A stretch of 64,000 nucleotides of DNA from Cavia porcellus (GCF_034190915.1 NW_026947499.1:6229243-6293242); one strand, 5' to 3'. Positions 12,526 to 39,214 are shown, counted from the first letter of the stretch. Translations and numbers: made by a program. Notes: generated by a model from the letters alone, not told the origin.

Positions 12526-13189
12526 ACAAAGTAAAAGCACTTTGGTCGGATAGTCCCTCCCTGGAGCTGAGATGGGGGTCATCTGCGGGCTGTGACAGTC
12601 CTCCCTTCTCAGGCTTCTGGTCTCTCAAGTGTTGCCTGAGGCCCATGGTGGGGACACCTCTAAACTATGAGGCAAGATGCTCCAAGTATACCGATGGCAG
12701 AGGCAAGCTCGGGGACCCCTCCTGCCCCCCCCCCCATTCAAAGGCAAGTGAGTCCAGTACTGAGCTCTGGGGTCCCCAGGAGTAGGAAAAGAGCCTGTCC
12801 TGGCGTCCTGGACCCAGCAGCGTTCCTGTCTCCCGGGACCCGGGCAAGGAGGGCCTGTGGACCACCACCAGGGGGTGCGAGGCCCAGCTGTACCCCTGAC
12901 TCCAGGGTCTGGTACTAGGGCTCCTCTCTCTCCCAGAGCTCAGCACTGGTGAAGCGGGTGTGTTGCACAGTGGCTTGGCACCAGCCACCCTGTCATCAAA
13001 AATGTAGCCATTACGGACTTTCGCTCCTCAGAGGTGAGTTCTCACGCGGGACCTGCTCTCTGGGCTGCAGGGCCTGTGGCTCATGGGTGCAAGTGGGGCG
13101 GGTCAGCTGGGGAGAGTGGGACAGCTGGTGGGGAGGGGTCAAGGGCCGCCAGCTGAGAGCCACGGAGGGGACGGGAGGGCCAGCTGCCC

Positions 13190-13329
13190 GCGTGGTGGTG
13201 TACACCTGTAATCCCAGCACTCAGGAGGATGATGCCGGAGGATCTCCGTGAGTTTGTGCCCAGCTTGGGCTACACAGTGAGTCCAAGGCTGAACTACATA
13301 GCAAGACTCTGACTTAAAATAAATAAGTA
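13190..13329 (+). mobile_element. B1-type SINE
   Basis: GTGTACACCTGTAATCCCAG, duplicated internal block, followed directly by an ID SINE. Confidence 0.88.
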
Positions 13330-13430
13330 GGGGCTGGGGATTTAGCTCAGCAGGCATAAGCGCCTGCTTTGCAAAGCGCATGGCCGTGAGTTCGATTCCC
13401 CGGTACTGATAAGAATAAATAAGTAAATAA
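13330..13430 (+). mobile_element. ID-type SINE, directly after a B1
   Basis: GGGGCTGGGGATTTAGCTCA head, GTTCGATTCCCC B box, AATAAATAAG tail. It abuts the B1 at 13190-13329 on the same strand. Confidence 0.9.
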
Positions 13431-13444
13431 ACTGAGCTCTTCCG

Positions 13445-13700
13445 TGCAGTGTGGTGGTGGTGGACACCTGTAATCCTAGTACTCTGGAGGCAGAGACAAA
13501 GGGTTGCTCCTTCAAGGTCAGACGAAACTACAGAGTGAGACTTTATTTCAAAAAATGAAAGTGAAACAAAAATCTTTCTTTTCTTTCTTTTTTTTTTTTT
13601 TCAAATGGTCTCACTATATAGTACAAAATGGTCTTAGACTTATGAGAATCCACCTGCCTCAGTCTCCAGAATGCTGGGATTGCAGGCATGAGCCCAGCAT
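13445..13700. mobile_element. B1 (+) then B1 (-), inverted pair
   Basis: Plus copy at 13445-13560, minus copy at 13595-13695 (GCCTCAGTCTCCAGAATGCT). They could fold as a hairpin in RNA. Confidence 0.8.
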
Positions 13701-13849
13701 GTCACCCCTCCCCCCCAGAGAGGAGATAAAAACAGAATGAAGACGTGTTGCGTTCATGTATTGATTCCTTCACGAATGTGATCAGTATGTACTGCAACAG
13801 GTATTAATAGAAAATAAAAAATGGAAAAGATTTAAAAATAAATCTTTAT

Positions 13850-13965
13850 TTATGGTGGCTCATGGGTACTTGGGAGGCTGAGGCAGGAGGATAACCATGA
13901 GTTCAGAGCTAGCTTGAGCTATACAGTGAGACTGTATCTCCCCCCCTCCCCAAAAAAGTTTGCCC
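13850..13965 (+). mobile_element. B1-type SINE fragment
   Basis: TTGGGAGGCTGAGGCAGGAG ... CAGTGAGACTGTATCTCCC. Confidence 0.8.
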
Positions 13966-14209
13966 TCAACTAACTAATGCAGTTGCTGGAAAATGTGCTA
14001 CAATGTAACCCTTCTATTCTCAACATAATGCCTTAATGAGAGTTTTAACCTAGTAGCTGCCTTCTGGTGCCTTTACACACAACTAATACATTTGTATCTA
14101 TGCAAACACGTATTTGCAGCAATACCAGAAAATCAGAATGAGGATGGGGAAGTTTGTATTGGGGTCATATATATTTTATATTTTTATAGGTTATTTATTA
14201 TATTATTAT

Positions 14210-14440
14210 TATTATTTGGAGATAGGGTCTCTCCACGTAGCTCAGACTGGCCTAGAACTCACTATGTAGTCCAAGATGGTCTTGAATGCCCAGTGACCCT
14301 CCTGCCTCAGCAGCCTCCTGAGTGCTGGGATGACAGGCATGGACCACATGGACCACCACGGGTTTTATTTTATTTACTTAGTCTCTTTGAGACAGGGTCT
14401 CGCCATGTAGTTCACCCCACCACGCCCGGCAAGGCTTTAT
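14210..14440 (-). mobile_element. B1-type SINE and second partial B1
   Basis: GGAGATAGGGTCTCTCCACG ... GATGACAGGCATGGACCAC, then a second partial antisense copy from 14385. Confidence 0.8.
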
Positions 14441-14461
14441 TTTATAAGATTTCTTTCTTTC

Positions 14462-14562
14462 TTTTTTTTGTCTTTTTCCTTTTTATCGGTACCAGGGATC
14501 GAACTCACGACCGCCTGCTTGCAAGGCAGGCGCTTACGCCGCTGAGCTAAATCCCCAGCCCC
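14462..14562 (-). mobile_element. ID-type SINE
   Basis: Antisense TTTTATCGGTACCAGGGATC ... CTAAATCCCCAGCCCC, near the young consensus. Confidence 0.9.
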
Positions 14563-14689
14563 AAGGCTTTAAAAGCAAATGAAACACTCTATTCCAAGCG
14601 TCCAGCCCAGCAAAAGTCAGATTTGGAAACTCAATTCATAAGCGTTAGAACTGATTGCACTGCAGGACTCCGCTTCATGAAATAGGCCC

Positions 14690-14877
14690 CGCCCCCAGGC
14701 TTGTTCTCCCCGCCCCCACGTAGCGTTAGGCCACGCCTCCAGGTTTACGGTGATTCCCAGCTCTCGCGAGAGCTCGACCCGGAAGTCTCGCGGCTTGTGG
14801 TGGTCGGGTACCCACGTGGGCCGAACTTCGGGCAGCGCTGCTGGCCCTGCCCCCTGGGACCGCGGGACGCAGGTGCC
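14690..14877 (+). promoter_or_regulatory. DHX37 promoter with TCTCGCGAGA palindrome and ETS-type site
   Basis: Immediately upstream of the DHX37 start codon is a TATA-less, CpG-rich promoter. It carries a perfect TCTCGCGAGA palindrome at 14762-14771, the element known to be bound by BANP at CpG-island housekeeping promoters. A CCGGAAGT ETS-type site lies at 14779-14786, and a second half-element (TCTCGCGG) follows at once. CCGCCC boxes lie at about 14690-14715. The motifs are read directly from the sequence; binding is inferred from known factors. Confidence 0.65.
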
Positions 14878-30777
<15,900 letters not shown>

Positions 30778-31668
30778 CCAGCCCTGGCTGAGCCCCCGAA
30801 AGACAGCTCTGCCCCGGAGTATGTGGCCCGGGCCAGTGTGGTTTGGGCCGCATCAGCCTCTGGAACCTGAGGGTGGGGGTCTGCAGGCCTCCCTTAGTGG
30901 GGGGCCCCAAGCCCCACCTCAGGGCTCCTCTCTGCCTGGGCTTTCTGTGGAAGCTCAGCAGGACCCAGGTGTGCTCTGAGTTGGGGTGGCCCCCGTCCTC
31001 GTTCTGGGGGCCAATGTGGAGAGGACGCAGAGGACAGTCCCCAGGGAGATGGGGACCAGGGCCCTGTCCTGTGTTCTGTGTCCTGAGAGGCCAACTGTAC
31101 AGTCAGGATTGGGGCTGGTCTCCAGTGGCCATGGAGGCAGAGCTTCACACAAAGACTTCTGCCGGGACTCTGGAGGGCACCGGGAACCCCACACGGCCCC
31201 CAGAGCTCAGCCGACACCTCCAGCGTCGCCCCACAGCTCTGGACCCCGGTGGCAACCTCGCCACACTGATGCTGTTGCCTCCCGGCTACTCTCGAGCCTG
31301 GAGAGGCCCAGGTTGGGGCAGCTGCTCTGTGGCCTGAGCAGCAACCCCTCAGCCCTCGCCCTGAGCGGAGCTGGGCCTGGTGCTGCTGTTCAGGGTGGCC
31401 GTGGGAGCCAGCCGGGCTCTCAGCCTGCAGCTCTCGGCCCTCACTCGCGGTCTGAGCCGGAGCTGTGTGCCGAGCCCTCCGAGACGCTGTGGCTTGTGGA
31501 CTTCCTGGTTTACTGTTACTCCCACCCGGTGCAGGGCACCTCTCTCCCTGGTGCCCACAGCCTCACCCCGTCTCCCCAGCTCCTGGCTGGAGCCCTCCCC
31601 GCCCACCTGCCATCTGTTTATCTTTGCCCCTTCTGGACGTTTTGGATAAAGTCATGTGATTTGTAACC
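30778..31668 (+). other. DHX37 3' untranslated region
   Basis: About 0.9 kb of GC-rich, SINE-free sequence follows the stop. A GATAAA hexamer at 31645-31650, a known variant poly(A) signal, is followed by T/GT-rich sequence, so I place the 3' end near 31668. No canonical AATAAA is present in this stretch. Confidence 0.55.
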
Positions 31669-31669
31669 T

Positions 31670-32970
31670 GTGCTGTCACATCCTGCGGTTCTCAGGGTGC
31701 ACCCCACATGCTCACTCTGCAAATGGAAAGGGGCCTGACTGTGCTGGTCATGGATCAGGCAGGAGGCCGAGGCAGGAGGATTGCTGTGAGCTGATCAGCC
31801 TGGGCCCCATGGTAGGACCCTGTCACAAGTGGAGAAGTGGGCCACTCTGCTGGTCCATTCGTCTAGGGCCCCTTGCACTGGTGCAAGCATGCGTGTGCGT
31901 CTCCTGTGGACAGAAGGCCTTCATTCTCAGCTGTAAGAAGGTGAAGAGGACCCCAGGCCCTTCCCACTGCTCTACATGACTGATCCTGCCTCCCTGTCTA
32001 AATTGAGACTCTTAGTTGCCCAGGCTGGCTCCCAATTCAAAAATCCTCCTGCCTCAGCCTCCCAGAGTGCTGCAATGAACAGACGTGCATCCCCACACCT
32101 GGCAGATGCACAGACGTGTGTGCCAGTGTCCATGCACACAGCTGGAACCAAGGCCTCTTGTGCTAGGCAAGGGCTTGGCCACACTCCAGCCCCCTGTGAG
32201 CTTCCCAGCAGCGCCCCCACCCGGTCACCCCGCTCCCAGCACGAAGCTGGGGTGCGGTTCAGTGCAAAGTCCCGGGCCTCCAGACCCTTGCCAGGGCTGA
32301 TGTAGGGATGGGCAGCGGTGTGTGGGGGCCACACAGTGGCCTTGGGCGCCTGTTCAGAAAGTGGTTTAGCGTGACCCGAGGAGAATCGCACACCAGAGTC
32401 CGGTCTGGGCGGCTTAGTGATATGAGAGCTTCTCAAAAAAAAAAAAAAAAAAGGCTGGGACACAGCTCGGTGTGGAGGCCCTGGGTTCAATTCCCAAAGC
32501 AGCAAAATTAAAACCAAAGCACCCACAGCCCTGGGTCCCATAGTGCGGGCTTCGAGCGCATCCGTGGGGACCTGGCCCGGGTTCCAGGGCGGTCGGTGAC
32601 AAGCTCGGTGAGGCTGGCGTTGCTTCGGGTGGGACAGCGGCTCGAGGTGCCTTGGCACGACCGCGCGCTCCGCCGCTTCACACTGCCAGTCTCAGGGCCG
32701 GGACTGCACGGGAGTCGCGGGTGCTCGGCCTGCAATCGGGCACCCGGTGGGCGCACACCCCGGCCTCAGCTCCACGCAAGGCCCGCTGCCGAGCCTTCAG
32801 CGAAAGCTCCCCGACCCCACGCGTGAGGTGGTTATTGAATCAAGTTTTTCCAAAACTGCCGGGTGACGGAGCTGGGACGCATGCGCAGGAATGAAATCGC
32901 AGGCTGCCACGCCCACCCGGGACTGCACGCACAACGGGTGGCGGGGACCGATGCGGGGTGAGAAGGGTTA
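31670..32970. other. DHX37-tRNA cluster spacer
   Basis: Holds a plus-strand B1 fragment (about 31755-31825), an antisense B1 fragment (31990-32110), an A18 tract followed by an ID-like fragment (32436-32515, +) and a GC-rich unique stretch leading to the first tRNA. No gene seen. Confidence 0.5.
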
Positions 32971-32978
32971 ATAAAAAG

Positions 32979-33050
32979 TGGAGATGCCGGGGATTGAACC
33001 CGGGGCCTCATACATGCAAAGCATGCGCTCTACCACTGAGCTACATCCCC
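32979..33050 (-). tRNA. tRNA-Ala (TGC)
   Basis: 72 nt on the minus strand forming a complete cloverleaf: acceptor GGGGATG pairing with CATCTCC, an intact A box (TAGCTCAGTGG), anticodon TGC in loop TTTGCAT, and B box GGTTCAATCC. A TTTTT Pol III terminator follows a few bases downstream (AAAAA at about 32974-32978 on the plus strand). It differs from the plus-strand Ala gene at 36531 by one base in the T loop (A instead of G). Confidence 0.96.
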
Positions 33051-33248
33051 TGGTCTTCCAAAAGAGTTCCAGAAGAACTGATATGGCTTTCCCAGCCCCG
33101 GTTCCTCCGCCCGGGGTTCCCGCGCGCCGCCTCAGCCCTGCGCCTGGAGCGGGCAGGCGGTGCGGCACGCCCGGGGACACTCGGGGCTCCGGGCACAGAG
33201 CGGCCGAGTGCTTAGGGTTGGAGTTGGCAGGAGGCAATATGTAGCTCG

Positions 33249-33320
33249 TCCTCGTTAGTATAGTGGTAAGTATCCCCGCCTGTCACGCGGGAGACCGGGG
33301 TTCGATTCCCCGACGGGGAG
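33249..33320 (+). tRNA. tRNA-Asp (GTC)
   Basis: 72 nt with acceptor TCCTCGT/ACGGGGA, anticodon GTC in CTGTCAC, and B box GGTTCGATTCC. TTTT follows about 10 nt later. One D-arm base (A at about 33268) differs from the second Asp gene at 35564, which has G. Confidence 0.96.
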
Positions 33321-34955
33321 GCTGTGTGCCCTTTTGCACCCGTGGTTGGGTTTCGGGGCGCCCGCGAGGAGCCAGGACCGCGGTGCGCGTGCCCGCGTCT
33401 TGCACGCACGCTGCCCTTTTATTCCCGAGCCCCTTATGTTCCCCCTCCTTCTCCCTCCTCCCCTCCCCCCCCCACATTGGGTTTTCCCGAAAGGCGCCTG
33501 CGCTTGGTTTTGAAAAAGCCACCTGTGCCCCTCCCGCCGCCGCGTCGCGCTCCGGCCCCGGCCGGTGGGAGACGCCGCGGGCTCCGTCCCCGCCCTCCAT
33601 GGGGTCCGCGCTGTGGGCGTCACCGGATCCCGCGGAGAAGCCCCACAATGCCGGGAGATCGCGGCCGGCAGGTGGCGGCCACCCAGCGGAGGCGGGGGCT
33701 TCTGCAGCGGCCGGCCTGGGGCAGCAGCCGCGTGTGGCGCCCGTGTGCACGTGCGCGTGTGCGTGTGCGAGTGTGCATGCGTGCGTGTTACGGCAGGGAG
33801 TATCTGGGGTTGGCAGACTCCAGGGCAAGGATCGGGGGTCCCGGGCGAACCTTCGGGGGCAGGAAGCGGACTGGTAGTGCAGGGGTCGGCGCACTGTGAA
33901 GCCACTCAGGCCCACGGAACTGTCCGCGCGGGTGAGGCCGGGTGTCATCTTAATACAAAAAACGAAAAAGTACACCAGAGCCTGGCGGAGTGGCGCAGGC
34001 CTGGACGCTCAGCGCTGTGGGAGGCTGAGGCAGGAGGACCACGAGCTGCAGCCCATCCTGGGCGATTGAGTGAGACTCGCTCTCACATCTTAAACCCAGA
34101 GCAGAAGCCCGGGTTCCACCCCAGCCCCGGCCTCCTCCGCGCTGACTTTCTGATCTTCCAGCCTCAGGACCTTCCTCTGCACAAGGAGTTCACGCCCCCG
34201 CCCCGTGCGTCGCCCCAGTCCCAGCGTGGCTGGCGCCCGAGTCTCACCGTCCCGGTGTCCGTCCCCACACTGGCTACTCCACGCCATCACTCGGTTGTGT
34301 GTGGGTGAACCCTAAACTCACACTAGGAAAGACCCCGCCCCACTCCTCACTTCCCTCCCCACCCGCCCACCCACCGCCGCCGACGGGAGGGCCGCGCAGT
34401 GCCAGCTGGGCGCGCACCTGGGACTTCTCTGCGAAGCTGCGCAGGTCACAGGTGTGGCGCCCACGCGTGGAGACGGGTGTGAATCACACATCAGCCCAGT
34501 TGGGTGGAAGCTCCCCCGCGCCGGCCGGGATCAAGCATCCCGACCCCTCGCACACGGGGTCGACCCCCTTCCTTCAGGCAGAGAAGGGGGTCTTAGAAAG
34601 CGAGCGCCGAGCCAGGCGGGCGTCAGGCACTCATTCTTTCGTTCTGTTGTTCATTCAACACACATGAATGAAGCGCCTCCTCTGCACCAGGCACCGCTCT
34701 AGGCGTCAAGGCGCTGGTCTCCGTCCCTCCTGCGCCGTCGTTGTAGCTGGGTGGACACAGTCAAGGGGCGTAGGACGAAGCGCCAAGTGCCTAGTGAGCC
34801 GTCGCGCCGAGACCCGGCGGGAGGCGCGGCCTTGAACGCCGAGAAAGGACGGGCCGCGCGCAGGGGCGGGGAACGCACGGAAGGGGGGGGTCGGGGCGGA
34901 GGCCCGAGCGCAGAAATGACAGGCAGGACCGAGAGCAGTCGGCCCAGAGTCGGCC

Positions 34956-35028
34956 GCCGAAATAGCTCAGTTGGGAGAGCGTTAGACTGAAGATCTAAAG
35001 GTCCCTGGTTCGATCCCGGGTTTCGGCA
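34956..35028 (+). tRNA. tRNA-Phe (GAA)
   Basis: 73 nt, GCCGAAAT...TTTCGGCA acceptor, A box TAGCTCAGTTGGGAGAG, anticodon GAA in CTGAAGA, B box GGTTCGATCCC. TTTT follows at about 35034. Confidence 0.97.
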
Positions 35029-35563
35029 GCTTCTTTTCCGTCCGCACCCAGAGGCGGAAGTGAGCGAAGCCGATCTTTCTGTCGAGGAGGCGCCTGCTTT
35101 TTAATTTTTAAATTTGTTACTTTAGTGTTTCTTTGGAAGCCAACTTGCCAACAAGCCCAAATCGCTACCAGATTCTCTTCTTAAACCCACACTCGGCTCT
35201 GCCGTATTTGTTGATGTCTGCTCGTGATTTCTGCTTTCTGTTCGACTGCTTTCGGAACTGTCGCGGTCGAGTCAGGGTCCGAGCAGGAAGTGGGCGCCTC
35301 TGATGTTATTCATAGAATTGCACTTGTTTTTTAAAGATTGTACATTTTTTAAAATTTATTTTTTAGCGCTGCACCTCTGCGGGGCGCCGTAATCGCGTCC
35401 CTCCGCCTGCGGGGCTGGGGAAGGCGCACGGCACACCTGGACTCCTCCTCCGTCCTCTCCCTCCCTGTTTTATAAGAAAATGCAGCAAAGCGCCGGATCC
35501 CGGGCGCACGTGGACGGCGCACCTGCTTTAAAGGAGCCACCGGAGGTCTTCTTCCAGCGCCGG

Positions 35564-35635
35564 TCCTCGTTAGTATAGTGGTGAGTATCCCCGCCTGTCA
35601 CGCGGGAGACCGGGGTTCGATTCCCCGACGGGGAG
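35564..35635 (+). tRNA. tRNA-Asp (GTC), second copy
   Basis: 72 nt canonical tRNA-Asp with anticodon GTC. The sequence is identical to the copy at 33249 except for one D-arm base. A T run at about 35644 serves as terminator. Confidence 0.97.
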
Positions 35636-36530
35636 GCTGCAGGTTTTGTCGCTGGACTTTTTAAGTACTGTCGCTGGACCTCCGGTGAGAGGACCCCTTC
35701 CTGGAAGTCCGCAGCGGTTCCCAAGCCCCGTCCGTCGGCAGCTCCGCAGGGCGGGGACAGGTGCCCGCGAGCGGGGTCGTCACGGCGACGCGGGCAGGGC
35801 CAGCGGTGGCCTCGCCTCCCCCGGACCCGGACCCGGACCCCCTGCGGCTTCTCCTGGGCCGAGGCGCGGCTCGGACGGGGACAGGGCCGTCCCCCCATCG
35901 TCGCGGCCCGCACCTCTGCAGAGGCAGGGACCCTCCATGAGGACAGGTGGCGGGGTGTCCTGTGCGAGGTGACCCCAGGAAAGCAAATGACGTGGTTTCC
36001 TGTCTCCATTTGGACCCTGACACTGAGGGGGGGACGCCGGTTTCCTTTCCTTTCTCTTTTTGGGGTGCACGTGTGTGGAGGATCGGCCCAGCGCCTTCGC
36101 GCTGAACTTCACCCTCACCCTCTTTTATTTTTATTTTTGAGTTTGGCTCTTGCCACATGGCTGATGTGCCCTGGCTGCCCGTGAATTTGGGACCCTCCTG
36201 CCTCAGCCTCCGGAGTGCTGGGCCGACAGGCCTGCGCCCCCACGCCCAGGTGGCGCGGTTTGAAGGCAGAGACTGATTTCCGGGTGGCGACCCCATCGGG
36301 CCTTATTCACTACGAAGAAATATTCCCCTCCTGTCCCCAGTCCCTGCACCAGCCGGGGTCACAGCCGCAGGGCTCCCAGGGCCGGGCCCACAGGGTGTGG
36401 GGGGAGAATCCGTTTACTTCGCTCCTGCTGAGCCCGCGGCCCCTTTAAAAAGCACACCCACAAACTTGTAATTCGGGAAGAAAACTCGCATTCAAGTGCA
36501 GCCTGTGGCTGCCCATACATCAGTCACTGT

Positions 36531-36602
36531 GGGGATGTAGCTCAGTGGTAGAGCGCATGCTTTGCATGTATGAGGCCCCGGGTTCGATCCCCGGCATCTC
36601 CA
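36531..36602 (+). tRNA. tRNA-Ala (TGC), second copy
   Basis: 72 nt GGGGATGTAGCTCAGTGG head, anticodon TGC, B box GGTTCGATCCC, followed at once by a TTTTT terminator near 36607. ID-type SINEs in this window are derived from a tRNA-Ala head of this kind. Confidence 0.97.
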
Positions 36603-36939
36603 CTTGGTTTTTCTCTCGAGTTTTTACTGCTGTCCCTGTTTCTCTGTCACTATGAGCAGGAGGGGCTTAGGGATATAGTGAGCATCACAGGGCAACTCCT
36701 TGGCCTCCTGCGGGATCTGGGTTTTCCCCGGCCTGTGACTTCCTATTGAGGACTCCGATGACCTGAGTGGGGGGGTAAACTGAGGCAGACCCAAACCTGG
36801 AGTCCCCCTCTACACTTCTATTGCAGTAGGGTCACCTGGGACTCGACAGTGGCTGGGTGCTGAAACTCTCCAGGTGCATTCTCTGCTGTCAGCTGGGAGC
36901 TCCTCCCAGAGCCAGCGCCAGCTGTCCCAATCCAGACAC

Positions 36940-37140
36940 ACCATGTCCCCAGCACAACCCGGTCCCTCTCCGGACACGCTGTGTCCCCGGCACCACCGGG
37001 TCCCTCTCTGGGGACCTCATGTCCCCTTCACCGCCCGGTCCCTCTCCAGAGACACACTGTGTCCCCGGCACCACCGGGTCCCACTCCAGACACACTGTGT
37101 CCCCGTCAACACCCCGTCCCTCTCCGGACACACTGTATCC
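36940..37140. repeat. Minisatellite, about 32-36 bp unit
   Basis: About six imperfect tandem copies of a unit built on GGTCCCTCTCCGGACACAC followed by TGTGTCCCCGGCACCACC. Unit borders vary and substitutions are frequent. Confidence 0.8.
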
Positions 37141-37644
37141 ACACAGCTACCCACCTGTTCCTTCGAGGGGACCCAGAGCTTTGCCACCTGTCCTCACCCA
37201 CCTTCCCCTGTCATTCCACCTCACACCTCTAAGGATAAATGGGTCTTTTTCTAGTCTTGCAGGGACATGGGACTTGGCAAAGTTTTTGTTTTTGAGAACA
37301 GGAAACTGAGCTCCTGACTGACTCACTGGCTTGTGAGGCGGGGAGCTCCTGTTTCTGAGGAGGCAAGGTGACCCTCCCTGCCTGTCACCGCAGGGATCAG
37401 GAAACAGCAGAGGGCCACTGCTAAGGGAATCCAGCCCGACGGGAAACGGATCCTGGCTTCTGTTTTGCGTTATATCTTTAATCACATCCTTACGCCTGCC
37501 TCTGGGAGCCCCGGGAAAATACCAGAGGCATTGTTGGGGGTTAAAGGCTTATGATGGGATGACAGCTTCCTGGAAACATTGTGAATCCTTTTAAAAAGTC
37601 CTTTTAAAAAAATACTGTTGTTGTTATTTAACACTGTGGGTAAG

Positions 37645-37780
37645 GGGCGTGGTGCCCGAGCCTGTAGACTCAGCAGTATGGAGGCTGAGGCAAGAGGATC
37701 ACAAGGCCAGCCTGGGCTACATAATGAGGCCAAAGCCAGTTTGCACCACAGACAGGATAGCAGGATCCAATCTCAACAGA
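37645..37780 (+). mobile_element. B1-type SINE
   Basis: GGGCGTGGTGCCCGAGCCTG ... TCCAATCTCAACAGACAAAC. Confidence 0.8.
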
Positions 37781-38009
37781 CAAACAACCAGAACAACAAA
37801 GAAAGCAAAGGCCAGCAGTCCATTATAGAGGTAGCGGGGAGAATTCAGCGAGACAGAACCAGCAGGTGACTTAGGGCCAGGGCCAGGGTTAGGGTCCAGG
37901 TTAGGTGGGGACGGCTTCATTTCCCAAGATGCAGTTTTGGAGGTGGGGCTGGTGGCTGCTGCACAAAAACACAGATGAATTTAACACCACTAACACGCAC
38001 ACTTAAAAA

Positions 38010-38225
38010 GAGCCAGGTGTGGTGGCGCATGCCTGTGATTCCAACACATGGGAGGCTGAGGCAGGAAGACTGTTGAGTTCACATCCAGCCTGAACTACAG
38101 ACACTCCTTGTCTCAAAGAAAAATGTGAGTAATACAAAAGTACGGTGACAACTAAGGGCTGAAGGTGGAGCTCAGGGGTAAAGCATTGGTTTACTCAGCA
38201 ATAATAACCTGGCACCATCAAAAAA
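38010..38225 (+). mobile_element. B1 followed by ID-like SINE
   Basis: B1 at 38010-38122 (AGCCAGGTGTGGTGGCGCAT); ID-like at 38155-38225 (GGGCTGAAGGTGGAGCTCAG). Confidence 0.82.
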
Positions 38226-38964
38226 ATGTTAGGTCACAGTTGACACAATTTAAAAACACAAAGGAAGCCTGGATAGATTGTAAATTCCTGCACAAGGCAA
38301 ATCCCAGGCCCGAACTGGTGCTGGCAGCACCAGGCAAGGGGCCCCCAGTGCTCAGGGAGCCTGGGCCGGCACACACAGGGGCAGGAAGCTTCTTGGGCTT
38401 CACTCTTCCCTGTGTGATGCCCTTGGTGACTTTTATGGCCACATAACCAGCCACAGGGAAGGCCCAGCTCTCTGCCCACACCTCTTGTCTTGGGGACCCG
38501 GCCACAGGCAGGGTGACCTTAGAGGGAGCAGGCAGGGGACTTCAGGGCACAGGGTCACCCTCCTCTTGTGTGTGTGGCCCCTCACACACTGCCCCAGCCA
38601 ACCCGGCCTGTCACCTGGGCCGTCTGCAAAGGCGCAAGCCCTGGGCACCAGGAAGGACACTGGAGCTGGTGACTCAGATGCCTGTGACACGGTATACAGC
38701 TGTCCTCAGCCACGGTCTAGGTCAGGGGTCAGGTTTCAGGAGCAGTCCTGATGTCCCCGTCTCTGGGGCCAAGTGGGTCACACAGATCAGAGTCTCCTGA
38801 AGGCTGGGCGGGCTCCTGACCTCAGCTCTGGGGTCACAGAAGTCCTTGTGGAGAGGGGCAGCGCACTGGGGGACATCCAGCAGTACCCTCAGTCTCTAGA
38901 CCTCTGTCACTGGTGCCACTACTCACCTGTGCCCCACAGCAGCCACAAATAAAAAGGTCCCCTT

Positions 38965-39105
38965 CGCCAGATGTGGTGACGCACACCTGTCATCCCAGCA
39001 TCAGGGAGGGTCACTGCAAATTCAGGGCCAGCGTGGGCTACCAAGCAGCTCAAGGCCACCCTGAACTGCACAGGGAACTGCTGTCTTTAAGAGACATAAA
39101 GACCA
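38965..39105 (+). mobile_element. B1-type SINE
   Basis: GCCAGATGTGGTGACGCACA ... TGCTGTCTTTAAGAGACA. Confidence 0.82.
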
Positions 39106-39114
39106 AAAAATAAA

Positions 39115-39214
39115 TTTTTTTGTCTTTTTCCTTTTTATCGTTACTGGGGATTGAACTCAAGACTGCCTGCTTGCAAGGCAGGCACTTTTGCCACTGAGCT
39201 AAATCTCCAGCCCC
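39115..39214 (-). mobile_element. ID-type SINE
   Basis: Antisense TTTTTATCGTTACTGGGGAT ... CTAAATCTCCAGCCCC. Confidence 0.85.

Larger units (their letters stand above)
9601..13033 (+). other. Series of exon-like blocks, possible unassigned or decayed gene
   Basis: Several short blocks are bounded by splice-like signals: CTCCAG before 9620 with GTAGGG at 9777; CTCCAG before 10344 with GTGAGG at 10578; TTTCAG before 11252; CACG|GTGAGC near 11650; ACCG|GTGAGC near 11948; CCCAG before 12938 with GAG|GTGAG at 13031. Some peptides look conserved in style, e.g. AAVRDIDKDGSLDVCSG (about 11270-11320), similar to FG-GAP or EF-hand loops, and HPVIKNVAITDFRSSE (about 12985-13031). In the last block an in-frame TGA lies upstream. 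I could not join the blocks into one open frame. It may be a pseudogene, a non-coding RNA gene or chance. I do not recognise a family. Confidence 0.22.
7160..14600. other. BRI3BP-DHX37 intergenic region
   Basis: This region separates the two divergent promoters. SINEs occupy roughly 8.09-9.02 kb, 10.70-10.78 kb, 11.35-11.44 kb and most of 12.37-14.56 kb. The stretch 9.05-12.3 kb is largely repeat-free and holds exon-like blocks described separately. An RFX X-box-like sequence (GTTACCAAGGCGAT) lies near 9148-9161. Confidence 0.5.
33060..36520. other. GC-rich tRNA-cluster intervals
   Basis: The spacers between the five tRNA genes are CpG-rich, with tandem CGGACC near 35821-35838. Only one B1 (33990-34095, +), one antisense B1 (36125-36245) and a MIR/L2-like fragment (about 34635-34715) interrupt them. 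The open frames here have no recognisable protein. Low SINE load with high CpG is consistent with active Pol III chromatin. Confidence 0.5.

Noticed and set aside
33255..34308. Several 190-250 codon frames in the tRNA cluster
   Set aside because: They run through tRNA genes and CpG-rich spacer, overlap on both strands, and show no conserved motif.
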